This document shows positions 7,719 to 18,019 of a stretch of 64,000 nucleotides of DNA, in pieces. The translations under genes and the position numbers were made by a program. Under the pieces are notes generated by a model that saw only the letters and a program-made list of their open reading frames with translations, had not been told where the DNA came from and ran no database searches. How positions within the stretch are numbered: position 1 is the stretch's first letter; each line of letters begins with the position of its first letter. The stretch is taken from NCBI GenBank assembly GCA_022072455.1, contig JAJVHY010000004.1, positions 310,001 through 374,000 on the forward strand, given 5' to 3'. Origin of the DNA: Verrucomicrobiia bacterium. Its GTDB lineage: Bacteria > Verrucomicrobiota > Verrucomicrobiia > Palsa-1439.

Positions 7719-8722
7719 GCGCCCTCCGGCAGGTGGACTTCGCGGCCTTCCTTCGCGGCCAACTCCGCCGCAAAGACCGGCAACACCGCGCGAGCGCCAT
7801 CTTCGAGCGCCGGGTAGTTTGGTTTGCCGGTGCGAATCGCCTCGTGCCATTCGAGGAGGTTCTTGAACTCGTGCTGCGGGTCGGAAGCCGGCAGTTCGAC
7901 CGGTACGCGCGGCTCTTGCGGTCCGCGGAGACGTTCCTGAAACCAGGCTTTCCGCTCAAACGTGTTCAGGTACAAGTTGCCCTTCGTCCCGAAGATGCGC
8001 AGTTCGTGGCAATACGCCGTGACGTGGTAGCAGTTCAACGTGCCGACCAACCCGCTCGCGTGCCGGAGCAATACATTCGCCACATCCGCGGTCTGTGTGA
8101 CGGGGTTCGCGTCGTACCGCATCATCGCCTGCACCGCCGTGACCGGGCCGAACAACCAGTTCAAGCCATGCAACGCATGCACGCCGCATTGAAACAGCAT
8201 CCCGCCGGGATTCTTGTCGGCCAACCCGCGCCAATCGCCGGGTTTAATCTCCAGTCCGCCCGAGTGCGACGAGTTCTCCTCGTAGGCCGCGACGACGCCG
8301 AGCTTGCCGGCGGCAATATAGTCGTGCGCCAACTGCAGGAGATTGTCGCTCGCGCAATGGTTGTGTCCCAACCCGACGACCTTGCCGGTCTCGCGCTGGA
8401 CGCGGCGCAGTTCGTTCACCTCCGCGACCGACGGGCACAATGGTTTCTCCACAAACACATGCAACCCGGCCCGCATCGCTGCGATGCTCAAGGCCGCATG
8501 CGAATCCGCGCCGGTGCTGATGACGACGCCTTCGAGTCCGGGATGCTTCAACATGGCGGCGAAGTCGGGGTACGGCTGGGCCGACTCTTCCTGCGCGGCT
8601 TGCGCCAGCCACTCCGGCTTCCGGTCACAGACGGCGGCAATCCGAAACAGACCAGTCTGGCGCAGCAAGTGCCGGCGATGTGCACCGAAGTTTGCCACGC
8701 CAATCATTCCCACCTGCATCAT
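7715..8722 (-). CDS. Gfo/Idh/MocA family NAD(P)-dependent oxidoreductase
   Basis: A 335-residue dehydrogenase. It has the N-terminal Rossmann fold (VGMIGVANFGAHRRH), the signature VEKPLCP with catalytic Lys93 or so in EKP, and the substrate-side motif GGMLFQCGVHALHGLNWLFG that supplies a conserved His. Members oxidise or epimerise sugars and sugar acids, or act as retaining glycosidases through transient oxidation; which applies cannot be told from sequence. Two adjacent ATGs (8722 and 8719) are possible. Either way the start overlaps the stop of the upstream GH42-like gene by 4 or 1 bases, and its own stop overlaps the GH35 start by 4 bases. It is therefore translationally coupled on both sides. 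Confidence 0.88.
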   Translation of the reverse strand: MMQVGMIGVANFGAHRRHLLRQTGLFRIAAVCDRKPEWLAQAAQEESAQPYPDFAAMLKHPGLEGVVISTGADSHAALSIAAMRAGLHVFVEKPLCPSVAEVNELRRVQRETGKVVGLGHNHCASDNLLQLAHDYIAAGKLGVVAAYEENSSHSGGLEIKPGDWRGLADKNPGGMLFQCGVHALHGLNWLFGPVTAVQAMMRYDANPVTQTADVANVLLRHASGLVGTLNCYHVTAYCHELRIFGTKGNLYLNTFERKAWFQERLRGPQEPRVPVELPASDPQHEFKNLLEWHEAIRTGKPNYPALEDGARAVLPVFAAELAAKEGREVHLPEGA

Positions 8723-10797
8723 GGTTTTTCTCCGAGATAAAATAGTTTGGTCTGCGGCCCGGCAACGTCCAGTTGAATCTCCGCCAACTCGCCGAGTTTA
8801 CGTTTCTCAATCATGTCCCACACCGGCGTCGCCGCCGGTAACTTGATGACGCGCTTGCCGGGCCGGACGCTGTGCACCGTCAACGAACACGAGTCCGCAA
8901 AAATCAAATCATCCGCTTCGCCGTACACATGCGTCCCGCTGAACCGCGCAATCTCCCGCAGCAACTCCGCCGGCAACGGGACGGCGCAACTGAAAATGAC
9001 CGCGTAGTCTGCGAATTGTTTGATCCCCAAGCCAACGCCGTCGCGCGCTTGCGGCCACTGGATGCCGCCCAGGCGTTGCAGGTCACCGGGGATGAGCACC
9101 GGGCCGTACGGCAGCGAGTCCCCAAAGTCGAGTCGCGGCAGGTTCGCGGTAATCGGATGATCGAACCGGTCGATCGTCACCAACCGGGGTGACTCCATCT
9201 TCTCGCGTGTGATCGGGATGCCGGTCAGTTCCGTCGTGCCGCCGTGGATCCCGGTCGCCGGACCGAAGATGGCGAGGTTGCCTTTGCGGAACACTTTCTC
9301 GCGGATCAACGCGATGCGTTCCGGTGTGAGGCGAAAGAGATTGGGAAAGAGAAAGACCTTGTGACACGCCGGGAAGTTCGCCTTCGCCAAATCCTCCAGC
9401 AGATGAATCCGAACCGGCACGCCACACCGCGCAAGACCGTAGAGCCGCTGCTGTTGCACCGCGAGCCATTGGTAGCCGAGCGTCAAATCCTCTTCGAGCA
9501 CACTCCAGTCGTCGATTACCATCACGATGCTCGGCACTTCGCGCCGCTCCCAATGCGTGGCCGCTTCGTGGACGCGTCGCCGTTCGCCGAGCAGGGCTTG
9601 AATCTGGTCGTCCATGAAGAAACTCGCGCCGCACACATCCATCGGATACGTGTTGAACCCGCGCGACAACGCCGCGCCAAGATTGCGCCACAAGCCGGCG
9701 CGCACCTCGGTCATGTCCTTCATCGCGTTCCAGCGCCCCTGCTCCGGCAAGCTGAACGTCCGCGAGTCCTCCTCGATCCACATTGACTTCCCGCGCAGCA
9801 CCGCCGCGTCGCCAATGCCTTCCGGCTCGTAGCCGAAGCCCATCCCGCGATGCAGGTAATCGTGCGGCGTGATGACGATGTCCAGTTCCGGCATATCGAG
9901 CAGTTCCGCCATTCCGAAGGCGCCGGACGCGGCGTGCAACAACCAGCCGCGCTGCCGGTAATCCCCCTGCCACCGCGCCCCCAGCGGCCAGCCGAGCATC
10001 GTCTGCTTGAACGCGTCGAACCCGACGAGCTTGCCGGGCGCAACCTTCTTCACTGCGCGCGCCGCGATCCGAAACGCCTGCGTCGTCATCTCGCGCATGA
10101 ACCGGCAATATTCGCGTTCGAGATGCTTTTCTTCTGGCTCCGGCCAATGCAGCGTCGGTGGCCGGTTCCGCTCCGCCGGTATCGTCGCGGTCGGATCTTT
10201 CAACCACGTCCGGAAACCCGCCAGCGCCACGGGGCTGTAGTCGAAGCAATAACCTTTGTTCACCAGGTTCGACGTCCCTTCGTCGAGCGGGAACACGAGA
10301 TAACCGGCCACGCGCTCACCCCACGGTTGCGCCTCGCAATACCGGACGATGTTCTCAACCATCAACCCGTACTGCTCGTGGAAACGCACCGACGCCGTCG
10401 AGGCGTGGTCGTAGCGTTTGCCGTCGCAGTTCACCAGCAACTCACCGGAAAACTGTTCCCGCCACTTCTTCGGCGGCCCGGCCCCGATCCGCACCCAGAA
10501 CCGGGCGTCGGGACAATGCTTCAGCACCAGCGCCGCATGCCGGCTCAGGTTGTCTTCCTGCACTGCGGGAAAGACGTTATGGTCCGTCCAAAATGGCGTC
10601 GTGAACCAATCGCCGTCCACGCCACCGCGCGCGATGAGCAGGTACCACCGGCACCCGTGCGCGGCGAACTTGCGGTGGATTTCATCCCCTCCCGGGCGCT
10701 CTGCCGGGAAGGTGTAACTGTACGCGTAACAAGGCTCGGACTGGCCGTCCACAAACAGCGTCGGTTTCCCCCGGTAGGTGCGCAGTTCAACTTTCAT
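8719..10797 (-). CDS. GH42/clan-A-like glycoside hydrolase
   Basis: A 692-residue protein without a signal peptide. The first 400 residues look like a clan-A TIM barrel of the GH42 kind: VAGYLVFPLDEGTSN places Glu173 where the acid/base is expected, followed by CFDYSPVALAGFRTWLK, a segment typical of GH42 proteins. KSMWIEEDSRTF provides candidate nucleophiles at Glu342/343. The second half has a GATase-like domain (KVFLFPNLFRLTPERIALIREKV, then LAIFGPATGIHGG). The exact substrate is unknown; a beta-galactoside or related hexoside is likely. The start is ATG 10797; a weak AAGAAGAAG purine tract lies upstream. The 114-bp gap to the transporter gene upstream holds no obvious terminator. Confidence 0.72.
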   Translation of the reverse strand: MKVELRTYRGKPTLFVDGQSEPCYAYSYTFPAERPGGDEIHRKFAAHGCRWYLLIARGGVDGDWFTTPFWTDHNVFPAVQEDNLSRHAALVLKHCPDARFWVRIGAGPPKKWREQFSGELLVNCDGKRYDHASTASVRFHEQYGLMVENIVRYCEAQPWGERVAGYLVFPLDEGTSNLVNKGYCFDYSPVALAGFRTWLKDPTATIPAERNRPPTLHWPEPEEKHLEREYCRFMREMTTQAFRIAARAVKKVAPGKLVGFDAFKQTMLGWPLGARWQGDYRQRGWLLHAASGAFGMAELLDMPELDIVITPHDYLHRGMGFGYEPEGIGDAAVLRGKSMWIEEDSRTFSLPEQGRWNAMKDMTEVRAGLWRNLGAALSRGFNTYPMDVCGASFFMDDQIQALLGERRRVHEAATHWERREVPSIVMVIDDWSVLEEDLTLGYQWLAVQQQRLYGLARCGVPVRIHLLEDLAKANFPACHKVFLFPNLFRLTPERIALIREKVFRKGNLAIFGPATGIHGGTTELTGIPITREKMESPRLVTIDRFDHPITANLPRLDFGDSLPYGPVLIPGDLQRLGGIQWPQARDGVGLGIKQFADYAVIFSCAVPLPAELLREIARFSGTHVYGEADDLIFADSCSLTVHSVRPGKRVIKLPAATPVWDMIEKRKLGELAEIQLDVAGPQTKLFYLGEKP

Positions 10798-10911
10798 CGA
10801 GCAGCTTCTTCTTAACAAAGCCAACAATTCCCTGCATTAACTATCGTGCTTCAACCAGCGCGGGCGCGATTCGACGATTGGATTGGACAAGAAGTCGCCC
10901 CGTGGCCGCAG

Positions 10912-12903
10912 CTAAAACGGTGAAGCGGAGATAGCCGTGGTAATCAAGTTCGCGGCCACGCCGATCAACGCAACGAGGCCCGCCCCGGTGCCATAGCCGG
11001 CGGCCACGACCGGCATCACTTCGAGGACGCGTTTCTGGCCGTATTTCTTTTGGAAGTAATATTTCCCGATGAGCGCGCCGACAACCAATGGCACAAACGC
11101 ATGCGGCATGCTCCCGATGCCTTGGACGAAACCATAAACAGCCATCACCGGTAAACTGAAGGCCGACAGCAGCGCGAACGCAATAATGCAGAACGAAAAC
11201 GATCCGGCAATCACGCCGGGATGAAGAGCCTGATAAAACAACGGTTGCGCCCCGCCGGTATTCAGGGTCGCCGAGTAGAGCAGGACCGTATTCTTGGCTT
11301 GCAGGTCCCACATTTTTTGCGCGTACGGGTAAAGTTCCGACGGAATCGTTCCCGATTTCCAGATGAACCCCCAGAACACGAAGCTCAAAAGAAAACTCAA
11401 CGGCACGACCAAACAGTCGGCTTTTACGTACGACCAGAAATTCGTGCCGGTCAGCTCATTCGTGCGGAAATCCTGCGCGCGCCCACCGTAGTTTTCCACC
11501 GGGATCGGCGCCAACCAAATCTCGACTCCCTTGAAACCCGAGAGGATATACGCTGCTTCCCGGATGAAAGGAATTTCGACGTGTTGACCGACAATGCCGA
11601 TCAGCCGGGCATTAATGTACGAAATCAGCGGGGTATACAGGAATGTAAAAAACAAGAGGAAGATCACCGGGAAACCCGGCACCAACGCATGGCAAACCCC
11701 CACGACGAGTAGCGACGCCACGATGTAGATGCTCAGGGCGAGCCACGGCGAGAAATCACCACGTCCGGGCGGGGTTTCCCAAACGTTGGCGCGGCGTGCT
11801 TGCTCGGCGCGATTCTGCCGCAACTCACGCGTCTTGCGCAGCATGTCGCGACCAGTCTGGTAAATCGAGATCGCGGCGATCGCACCGGTAATCCCGAGGG
11901 TGAAACTCATCCAGAAATCGATGGAATTGTTGAACGTGGTGGCGACGGTGTCCATGCCGGGCTGCCAGCGCGTCAGGACGCCCAGTTGATGCAGCAGCGG
12001 ATTCATCGCCAACGTCAGCAGAATTGCACTACCCGTCCCGACGACCGCCCAGAACGGCACCACCATGCCGACGATGAGCAACCCCAGATCAATGACGACG
12101 CCGACTGGCGTGGCCGGCAGGAATCCTTCAGTCAACGTCGTCGCGTCGTACCACGGCAGCGGGATGACTTGAACCGGTTTCGCCAGCACAGCGCCGGTCA
12201 CCAACGGGATCCCGATCTGCAAAATGGCGAAGAAGAAACCGATCATTGCGCCCAGTGAAAACATTTTCCATTTCCAGGTGGTCTTCCGCTCGCCGGATTC
12301 CGCGAGGGCCATCGAGCCTTGCGCACTGATGCCGGCAAAAGGGAAGGGAAGACGTTCGATGTCGGAGGTCAGACGAAACAGGAAATAACCGAGCGTGTAA
12401 CTTTGAATGCGGCCAATGACCATCATAAACAATATCAACAACACCGGCACCAGCCACGCATGATCCCACAGACTGCGGCTCCGGATGGCCAGACTGCCGG
12501 CAGCCGGGGCAAACCACGCCGGAAATTTACCGAGCAAACCAAGATCGCGGACGGCGTCGCTTTGGACGAAGTACTGGCGCCAGATCAAAGCGGCAAACGG
12601 TCCCCCGCCGGCCATCGCTCCGGCCACCGCAAGGAGGATCACCAGTTCCTGTTTGCTCAACGTCCGCATGGCGCGCCGGCTGACTTCGGAGAAGATGATC
12701 AACGTCACCCAAGCCGCCGCGATACCGCCGCCGGTCATCAGGCTCAAGTAAATCGCGCCCGGCATCATCAACAAACCGCAGAACAAGGCACCGGCGACCG
12801 TGATCCACGTGAAGCCGTTCTGAAACTCCGTCGGCGTTTCCAGAATGGACCGGTAAGCCTCCAACTCTTTGTCGGCGGCGACGCGGGAGCGATCCTTAGC
12901 CAT
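10912..12903 (-). CDS. OPT-like (DUF6784/DUF6785-type) multi-spanning transporter
   Basis: A 663-residue integral membrane protein with about 14 hydrophobic segments and resemblance to the oligopeptide-transporter (OPT) superfamily. A family-like segment reads RLPFPFAGISAQGSMALAE, and Gly-rich helices such as GGGIAAAWVTLIIFSEVSRR follow the N-terminal cytoplasmic tail. OPT proteins are cation-coupled importers of peptides and metal chelates. For the PVC-type relatives the substrate is unknown; the location among glycosidases suggests a glycan fragment or glycopeptide (inference). The start is ATG 12903, giving an 8-bp overlap with the upstream FtsX-like gene stop. Longer readings to 12951 lie within that gene. 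It pairs with the second OPT-like gene at 18016-20622. Confidence 0.75.
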   Translation of the reverse strand: MAKDRSRVAADKELEAYRSILETPTEFQNGFTWITVAGALFCGLLMMPGAIYLSLMTGGGIAAAWVTLIIFSEVSRRAMRTLSKQELVILLAVAGAMAGGGPFAALIWRQYFVQSDAVRDLGLLGKFPAWFAPAAGSLAIRSRSLWDHAWLVPVLLILFMMVIGRIQSYTLGYFLFRLTSDIERLPFPFAGISAQGSMALAESGERKTTWKWKMFSLGAMIGFFFAILQIGIPLVTGAVLAKPVQVIPLPWYDATTLTEGFLPATPVGVVIDLGLLIVGMVVPFWAVVGTGSAILLTLAMNPLLHQLGVLTRWQPGMDTVATTFNNSIDFWMSFTLGITGAIAAISIYQTGRDMLRKTRELRQNRAEQARRANVWETPPGRGDFSPWLALSIYIVASLLVVGVCHALVPGFPVIFLLFFTFLYTPLISYINARLIGIVGQHVEIPFIREAAYILSGFKGVEIWLAPIPVENYGGRAQDFRTNELTGTNFWSYVKADCLVVPLSFLLSFVFWGFIWKSGTIPSELYPYAQKMWDLQAKNTVLLYSATLNTGGAQPLFYQALHPGVIAGSFSFCIIAFALLSAFSLPVMAVYGFVQGIGSMPHAFVPLVVGALIGKYYFQKKYGQKRVLEVMPVVAAGYGTGAGLVALIGVAANLITTAISASPF

Positions 12904-15900
12904 GGGCAACCTCCTGCAACAATTGTTTGGCCTCGGCGAACATCTCGCCACGATCGGCTTCCGTTGTGGCGCGCCAGTTGAGGAATTGTTTGCGCAAGGC
13001 CGACAGGAACGGTTTGACCGTGCGTTGCCACGACGCGGTGTGGCCGCTCTGTCGCACGAGCGTAATGCGGGCGATGAACTCGCCCGTCTCGGGATCCGTC
13101 GGCAAGGCGATTACCAGCCGTTGCGAAACGCCGAGATCATAGGGCTTGAGCCAAACCGTGGTGGCCAGCGCCGGGATGAGTTCCGCGGCGGCCTTCAATT
13201 GCACTTCGGGCGGCGCACAGTAGAACGGCCCCGAGCTGCCGGCGCCGTTGGCTTCGAGCCAACGCCGGAAATAGCTGATCACCGCCACCCGGTCATGCGC
13301 CGTGAAGGTGAAGGGCAGATTGAATTCCATCGTGTCGTGCTTGGCTTCCGGCACGTCCCAACTGACGACACCCGAAGGCGACGCCAACCGGGCGGCGTCG
13401 CGCGCCGGGATGAGCGTCGACAGCAACACCGCCGCGCAGATGGCCCACGAGGCGTAGACCGTTTCGATTGAACTGTAGTCCATGTTCATCCCTCCGGTCA
13501 GATGGATCGCGGACAGGACGCGCCCGGTCGCCTGACTGAGCACGTACCCGAGCATCGCGCCCACCACCGAGTAGACGCAGGCCTCGGCCATAAACATGAA
13601 AAATACATGGTTTGGCGCAATGCCGACCGCATTGTAGACGTAGATTTCATCTTTGCGTTCGTACACTGAGCCGCGCATCGTGTTGAACACAGTCAGCGCC
13701 GCGATGAGGATCGGCACGAGCAACTGCAGCAACCCGGCGACGGTCGTTTCCCGGCGCCGCGAGCCGTAGTACCCCACGCCGTCGACGGCGTAGTAGGCGG
13801 GTTGGCCCGTCCGCTCAAGATAATCGAGGACGACGCGGCGCTGTTCCTTGTAATCCACCGCGCCGTGCCGCGGGGCATCCGGCGCGACTTGATACGCCAC
13901 CTTCGGGAACAGGATCCGACATTCCACGGTCACGGCTTGCTCCCCCGACTTGAGCTGCGGCATCTTGTTCACCAGAATCACTTGCGAACCATTCAATCGG
14001 TTAATCGTTTCCGGGACACCCTGCGTGCCGAGTGTCTGAATGCTGTTGATGTCGTAGGGTAGGATGGACTGACCGTCGAGGCCGAGACACTTCGTCAATC
14101 CCACCGAGTCGATGATACCGAGCACTTCGTACGCTTCGCCGCGGATGTCGACGAAGATGTTGGTGGTGTTGACGTCATCCCGTGTAATGCCAAGGTCCTG
14201 CGCCATCGTGTCTGGCAAGATGACAGAGTTGCGCACTTGGCGCCCCACCCGGCTCGCCGCCAACCGTTCGGCCCGCGACTGCGGCGGTCGCGGGAACCAG
14301 CCGCGGTTCGTCAGGAGGAACTGATCGAGTTGGGAAAACTGCGGTTCACTCCAGTCCAACCGCACCGCGGAATTGACCTTGGCGCGCTTGGCAGTCGGAG
14401 TGCCGTTGACGGTGAATTCGCGGTCGACGATCACCTCGACATTCTGCAGTTGGGCGGAATTATTCAACTCCGGCACCAGCCAATCGGTGGTCGCGATCGG
14501 ATATTGTTCGCCATAGATTTGTCGGATATTCTGCACTTGGGCAGCGGCGATCGTTTTGAAGTTCGGGTTCCGCAGCAGGATGCCGTTCCACGCCGTCCGG
14601 GCGGTCGGGTATTCGACGTTGACGAGGTCGCTGGATACCGACGTGAAGCAGATCATGACGAAGGTGATCAGAATCAGCGTCAAGCACGTCAGCCCGGTTC
14701 GTACTTTGCGCCGCCGCATATTGTTCAGACCGAGCAGGAAGGAGGCCCCCACGACACCACCTCGGTTGATGTCGGCGCCTTCCACACGCCCTTCCTTCTG
14801 CCGTAGCTCTTTGATGTTTTGCCGGAACTTGCCCCCCACCATCAGTGTGACCAGCAGCGTCAGGAGCATGATCACAAACCCCAGCAAAATCATCATCGAC
14901 GAGCGCACCATCTGAAACGCCGGGTGGAAGATGCGCAGCAGCGTGAACATCACGAGAAAGATGATCGCGATGGCCAGCAGTTGTTTCCGAATGTCGGCGT
15001 AACCAAAGATCAACTTTTCGGCAAACAACACAAACGGGACCAGCAACCCGAGATACCACAAAATCCCGATGACCGCCTGGCTGATGCGGCTACGAATAAC
15101 CGGGTGGTTGTTGATGCCGTAAGCGAGACTCGTCCCGGCCGCATTCACCGCGGCGACTAGGTCGAACTGCGCCAGTTTCTCCCGGGCCACACCGAGCCAT
15201 TCCTTGGCGCGCGCTTGGAACGCCAGCATCTGTTCATCCGCCATACCATACCGCTGTTGCAAATCCAAGCGCTTCGCCGCCGTGCGCACCATCGAGCCGG
15301 CCGCGTCCAAGTGCGGGAGTGCCAGATTCGGAGTGTCATTGGCAAGGTAGCCGGCCCCAAAAATATCCGCCTCTTCCGCAGTGACCGGCACCGCGGGGTT
15401 CGCGTTCAGCATGAACGCCCGGTACGTCTGAATCTCCGGGTTCTCGGCTGAGCCATCGAGCAGGCCGAGGTAGATCGTCTGGTCGGGTTCGAGAAACGCT
15501 GTCAGTCCACCGAGGAACAGCCGCGGGGGTGGCGTCAGGCCGGCTTGGCTCAGGTAATCGACACGGACAAACGGGCGCATCGTCCGCGGGTTGATCCGGT
15601 TGTACAATGCGACCGGCGCACACCGGAACAACGCGATGTTCATCGGCTTTGGCGCTTGGCCGGTCGTGGCGACCAGATCGGCGCCGGGAACATTCTCATT
15701 GCGGAACAATGACTGACTGGCCGCACCCGCGTCCTTGATATACAGGAGATGACCGGCCTCGTCGAAGCGCGCGGCGTCGCCACTCAGCCGGCCATAGACA
15801 TGAAAATCAAAACACACCGGTCGCGCATACCGGCCGTAGGGATTAACCGGCAGGATGGGATAGAGCCGTACGCCCCGGCTTTGATTGTCGGTCAAGGTGC

Positions 15901-18019
15901 GGTTTCCCGGCTGGACGACGCGCACAAACGTGTGGCGCCCCATCGGATGGCTGGCCACCACGGCGGCCACGCCCACATTCCCAGCCACCGCAAACACGCT
16001 CCGTTGCCGGTCGGACGGGATCGTCTTGAAAGTCATCCGGCCAAACGCCAGTTCCAGCAACGTCCGCCCGAGCACCGGGACTTGTTGTGCCACCGCCTCC
16101 ATCCTGAGGTCGTCCGCCTTGTCTTCCGGCGTGCCGACTTTCGGCGGAAAGAATCCGTAGTTGCTGATCGTGAAAGCGAGTCGCCCACAGCGAAACCAAA
16201 CTTCTGATTCCAATTCCGTGAACGACGGCGAAATTCGGTTGGGTTGCTCTGGGCTCCCGGCGGCATCCCGCGCACCCCAGCTAATCGTCTTGAAGGCGGC
16301 GTTGCGCTCGGCGCGCGGGATCTTTTCGAGAACCATGTTCGCCAAATCGGTGATCTGCGGCTCCACGACCGTGCCGGCCCCCGGCGTGCCGATGAGGATT
16401 GCCAAATCCTTAAGCTGCCGGCTGCCGCCGGAATATAATTCCAGGTTCACTGTCAACGTTCGCGCGTACGGCGCAAACCGATCGCGAACCCCCAGCAAGT
16501 CCGTCAGCTCTTGGATACGCTGCCGGTGATACTCCGCGAGCCGCTGGAAATGTTCGCGGGCCAGCCGCGCATAATCCCACTCCGCAAACTCCGGCCGGCG
16601 CGCCAACTCCGCGATGGGCAACGCCAACAAATTCGCCGACCGGTTGTCGAGCGTCTGCGCCTGCAAGTAGGCGCGCAAGAGCGGGTGACTGTTGGCCTCA
16701 TCCTTGCGCGCAGCGTCGCTGGCCTGCTGGGGATCGAAGCCATCCCGGAACACCGGGCTGCCGGCCCGCAAATACGCGAGCCGCGCTGCCAGCGCCGCTT
16801 CCTTGTGCTGCAAATTGATCTCGCCGGCAACCGTCAGGAACTCCTTCTTGAACCATTCATGGAAGTCCCCGTCCTGGGGCGACCACGACTTCAGCTCATC
16901 GAGAGCCGGCGCCGTGCGCGCCGTGTATTCCAACCAACGCTTCTCATCCGCCAACCGTGCTTCAAGTGGCCGGTAATCCGAACGTTGCTGCGAAAATGTT
17001 TCGAGCGCCTGCATGAGTTGGCAAGCGCCGCTCAGCGCTTGGGCGTGACCGGCAGTCGCGATAAACACAACATCGCGCTGTAGTTGCCCCCGATACCGCG
17101 CCAGTGCGTGGGCATAGTCCAGCATGACCGCCAGCGAAATGCTTTGTTCCCCGCCCGGCGCCTGATCCGGCACGAGCGAGTTGCTGTCGTAAAAACTCGT
17201 CACCACCAACGCCTCGGCCTTTGGTTGTTCGCCGTGCAGCACGCCGAGGACATTGCGCACCGCCTTGGTCTGCCACGTCACCCGGCACCGAATCGTGACG
17301 GCCGTCCCGGCGTATTTCTCGATCGGGCCGCGCACGAGGAACCGCGGGTAGGTCGTCTCGTCGTTGGTGACCAGTGCTTCCCACGGGCTGGCTGCATCCG
17401 GGTCAGGCTGCAGCGACTTCGCGAGACCGTCCTCGCGCACGAGCAATGCCGGGACGCCGACCGCGGCAAAGTTCCGCCAGCCTTCGGCGGCGTCGAGGAG
17501 CGTCACCCCGATGCTTTGTCGTGGATCGTGGCCGGTCAGAAACTTGAGTTCCGTGCCCTCGGTGACAACGAGATTACCGGAGACAACGCAACTGACCGGT
17601 ATGAGCCCGGACGGCGTAAAGGGAAAAAGCTGCACATCCGGTAACGGTCGGCCACTGGAATCGCTGATCTCGCAAACCTCTGTGACCGGCACGACCACCG
17701 GGAATTCCTGCGTCTGCACCTCCAGGCCGGCCTTGCGAAATTCCTCCACGATGTACTGCTCGGTCCGGTAAAACCCGGGGCTGCCGCTGAGACGGCTGCC
17801 GAAGGACGCGATTTCGTGAACGCGCGCCGCGTAGTCCTTGCCGTGCAAGGCTGCGAGCAACGGCGCTTCAGAATAGTTTTGCTGGAACGGCGCCTGGTGC
17901 GTCCGCTCGGGCGGTTCGGCAAAAGTGATAAACCAGTACAGCGTCGCGAGACCGAGCACCGCGAACAACGCAGCGACGATCCATTGGGCACTGGCGGGGA
18001 GGGATTGCCGGTCGCTCAT
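12896..18019 (-). CDS. FtsX-like permease with N-terminal degenerate M28 peptidase-like domain
   Basis: A 1707-residue membrane protein. A TM helix lies at about 12-33, followed by an extracytoplasmic region whose residues 60-345 follow the M28 zinc aminopeptidase layout, with a PA-like insert around 140-240. The M28 metal positions are lost: the HxD motif reads SFYDS (Phe276), the GAxDnaSG loop reads GGEQSIS (Asp to Gln292), and the EE pair reads GH (324-325). This looks like a non-catalytic binding domain. Two TMs near 985-1030 and one near 1045-1070 precede an FtsX/MacB-type permease: GLNNMRRRKVRTGLTCLTLI near 1100, a periplasmic domain, then three TMs at about 1430-1545 with AALTVFNTMRGSVYERKDEI, the usual FtsX coupling region. 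A cytoplasmic C-terminal domain follows. No ABC ATPase is encoded nearby. ATGA overlap with the upstream gene and 8-bp overlap with the downstream gene imply a coupled three-gene unit. Confidence 0.82.
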   Translation of the reverse strand: MSDRQSLPASAQWIVAALFAVLGLATLYWFITFAEPPERTHQAPFQQNYSEAPLLAALHGKDYAARVHEIASFGSRLSGSPGFYRTEQYIVEEFRKAGLEVQTQEFPVVVPVTEVCEISDSSGRPLPDVQLFPFTPSGLIPVSCVVSGNLVVTEGTELKFLTGHDPRQSIGVTLLDAAEGWRNFAAVGVPALLVREDGLAKSLQPDPDAASPWEALVTNDETTYPRFLVRGPIEKYAGTAVTIRCRVTWQTKAVRNVLGVLHGEQPKAEALVVTSFYDSNSLVPDQAPGGEQSISLAVMLDYAHALARYRGQLQRDVVFIATAGHAQALSGACQLMQALETFSQQRSDYRPLEARLADEKRWLEYTARTAPALDELKSWSPQDGDFHEWFKKEFLTVAGEINLQHKEAALAARLAYLRAGSPVFRDGFDPQQASDAARKDEANSHPLLRAYLQAQTLDNRSANLLALPIAELARRPEFAEWDYARLAREHFQRLAEYHRQRIQELTDLLGVRDRFAPYARTLTVNLELYSGGSRQLKDLAILIGTPGAGTVVEPQITDLANMVLEKIPRAERNAAFKTISWGARDAAGSPEQPNRISPSFTELESEVWFRCGRLAFTISNYGFFPPKVGTPEDKADDLRMEAVAQQVPVLGRTLLELAFGRMTFKTIPSDRQRSVFAVAGNVGVAAVVASHPMGRHTFVRVVQPGNRTLTDNQSRGVRLYPILPVNPYGRYARPVCFDFHVYGRLSGDAARFDEAGHLLYIKDAGAASQSLFRNENVPGADLVATTGQAPKPMNIALFRCAPVALYNRINPRTMRPFVRVDYLSQAGLTPPPRLFLGGLTAFLEPDQTIYLGLLDGSAENPEIQTYRAFMLNANPAVPVTAEEADIFGAGYLANDTPNLALPHLDAAGSMVRTAAKRLDLQQRYGMADEQMLAFQARAKEWLGVAREKLAQFDLVAAVNAAGTSLAYGINNHPVIRSRISQAVIGILWYLGLLVPFVLFAEKLIFGYADIRKQLLAIAIIFLVMFTLLRIFHPAFQMVRSSMMILLGFVIMLLTLLVTLMVGGKFRQNIKELRQKEGRVEGADINRGGVVGASFLLGLNNMRRRKVRTGLTCLTLILITFVMICFTSVSSDLVNVEYPTARTAWNGILLRNPNFKTIAAAQVQNIRQIYGEQYPIATTDWLVPELNNSAQLQNVEVIVDREFTVNGTPTAKRAKVNSAVRLDWSEPQFSQLDQFLLTNRGWFPRPPQSRAERLAASRVGRQVRNSVILPDTMAQDLGITRDDVNTTNIFVDIRGEAYEVLGIIDSVGLTKCLGLDGQSILPYDINSIQTLGTQGVPETINRLNGSQVILVNKMPQLKSGEQAVTVECRILFPKVAYQVAPDAPRHGAVDYKEQRRVVLDYLERTGQPAYYAVDGVGYYGSRRRETTVAGLLQLLVPILIAALTVFNTMRGSVYERKDEIYVYNAVGIAPNHVFFMFMAEACVYSVVGAMLGYVLSQATGRVLSAIHLTGGMNMDYSSIETVYASWAICAAVLLSTLIPARDAARLASPSGVVSWDVPEAKHDTMEFNLPFTFTAHDRVAVISYFRRWLEANGAGSSGPFYCAPPEVQLKAAAELIPALATTVWLKPYDLGVSQRLVIALPTDPETGEFIARITLVRQSGHTASWQRTVKPFLSALRKQFLNWRATTEADRGEMFAEAKQLLQEVAHG

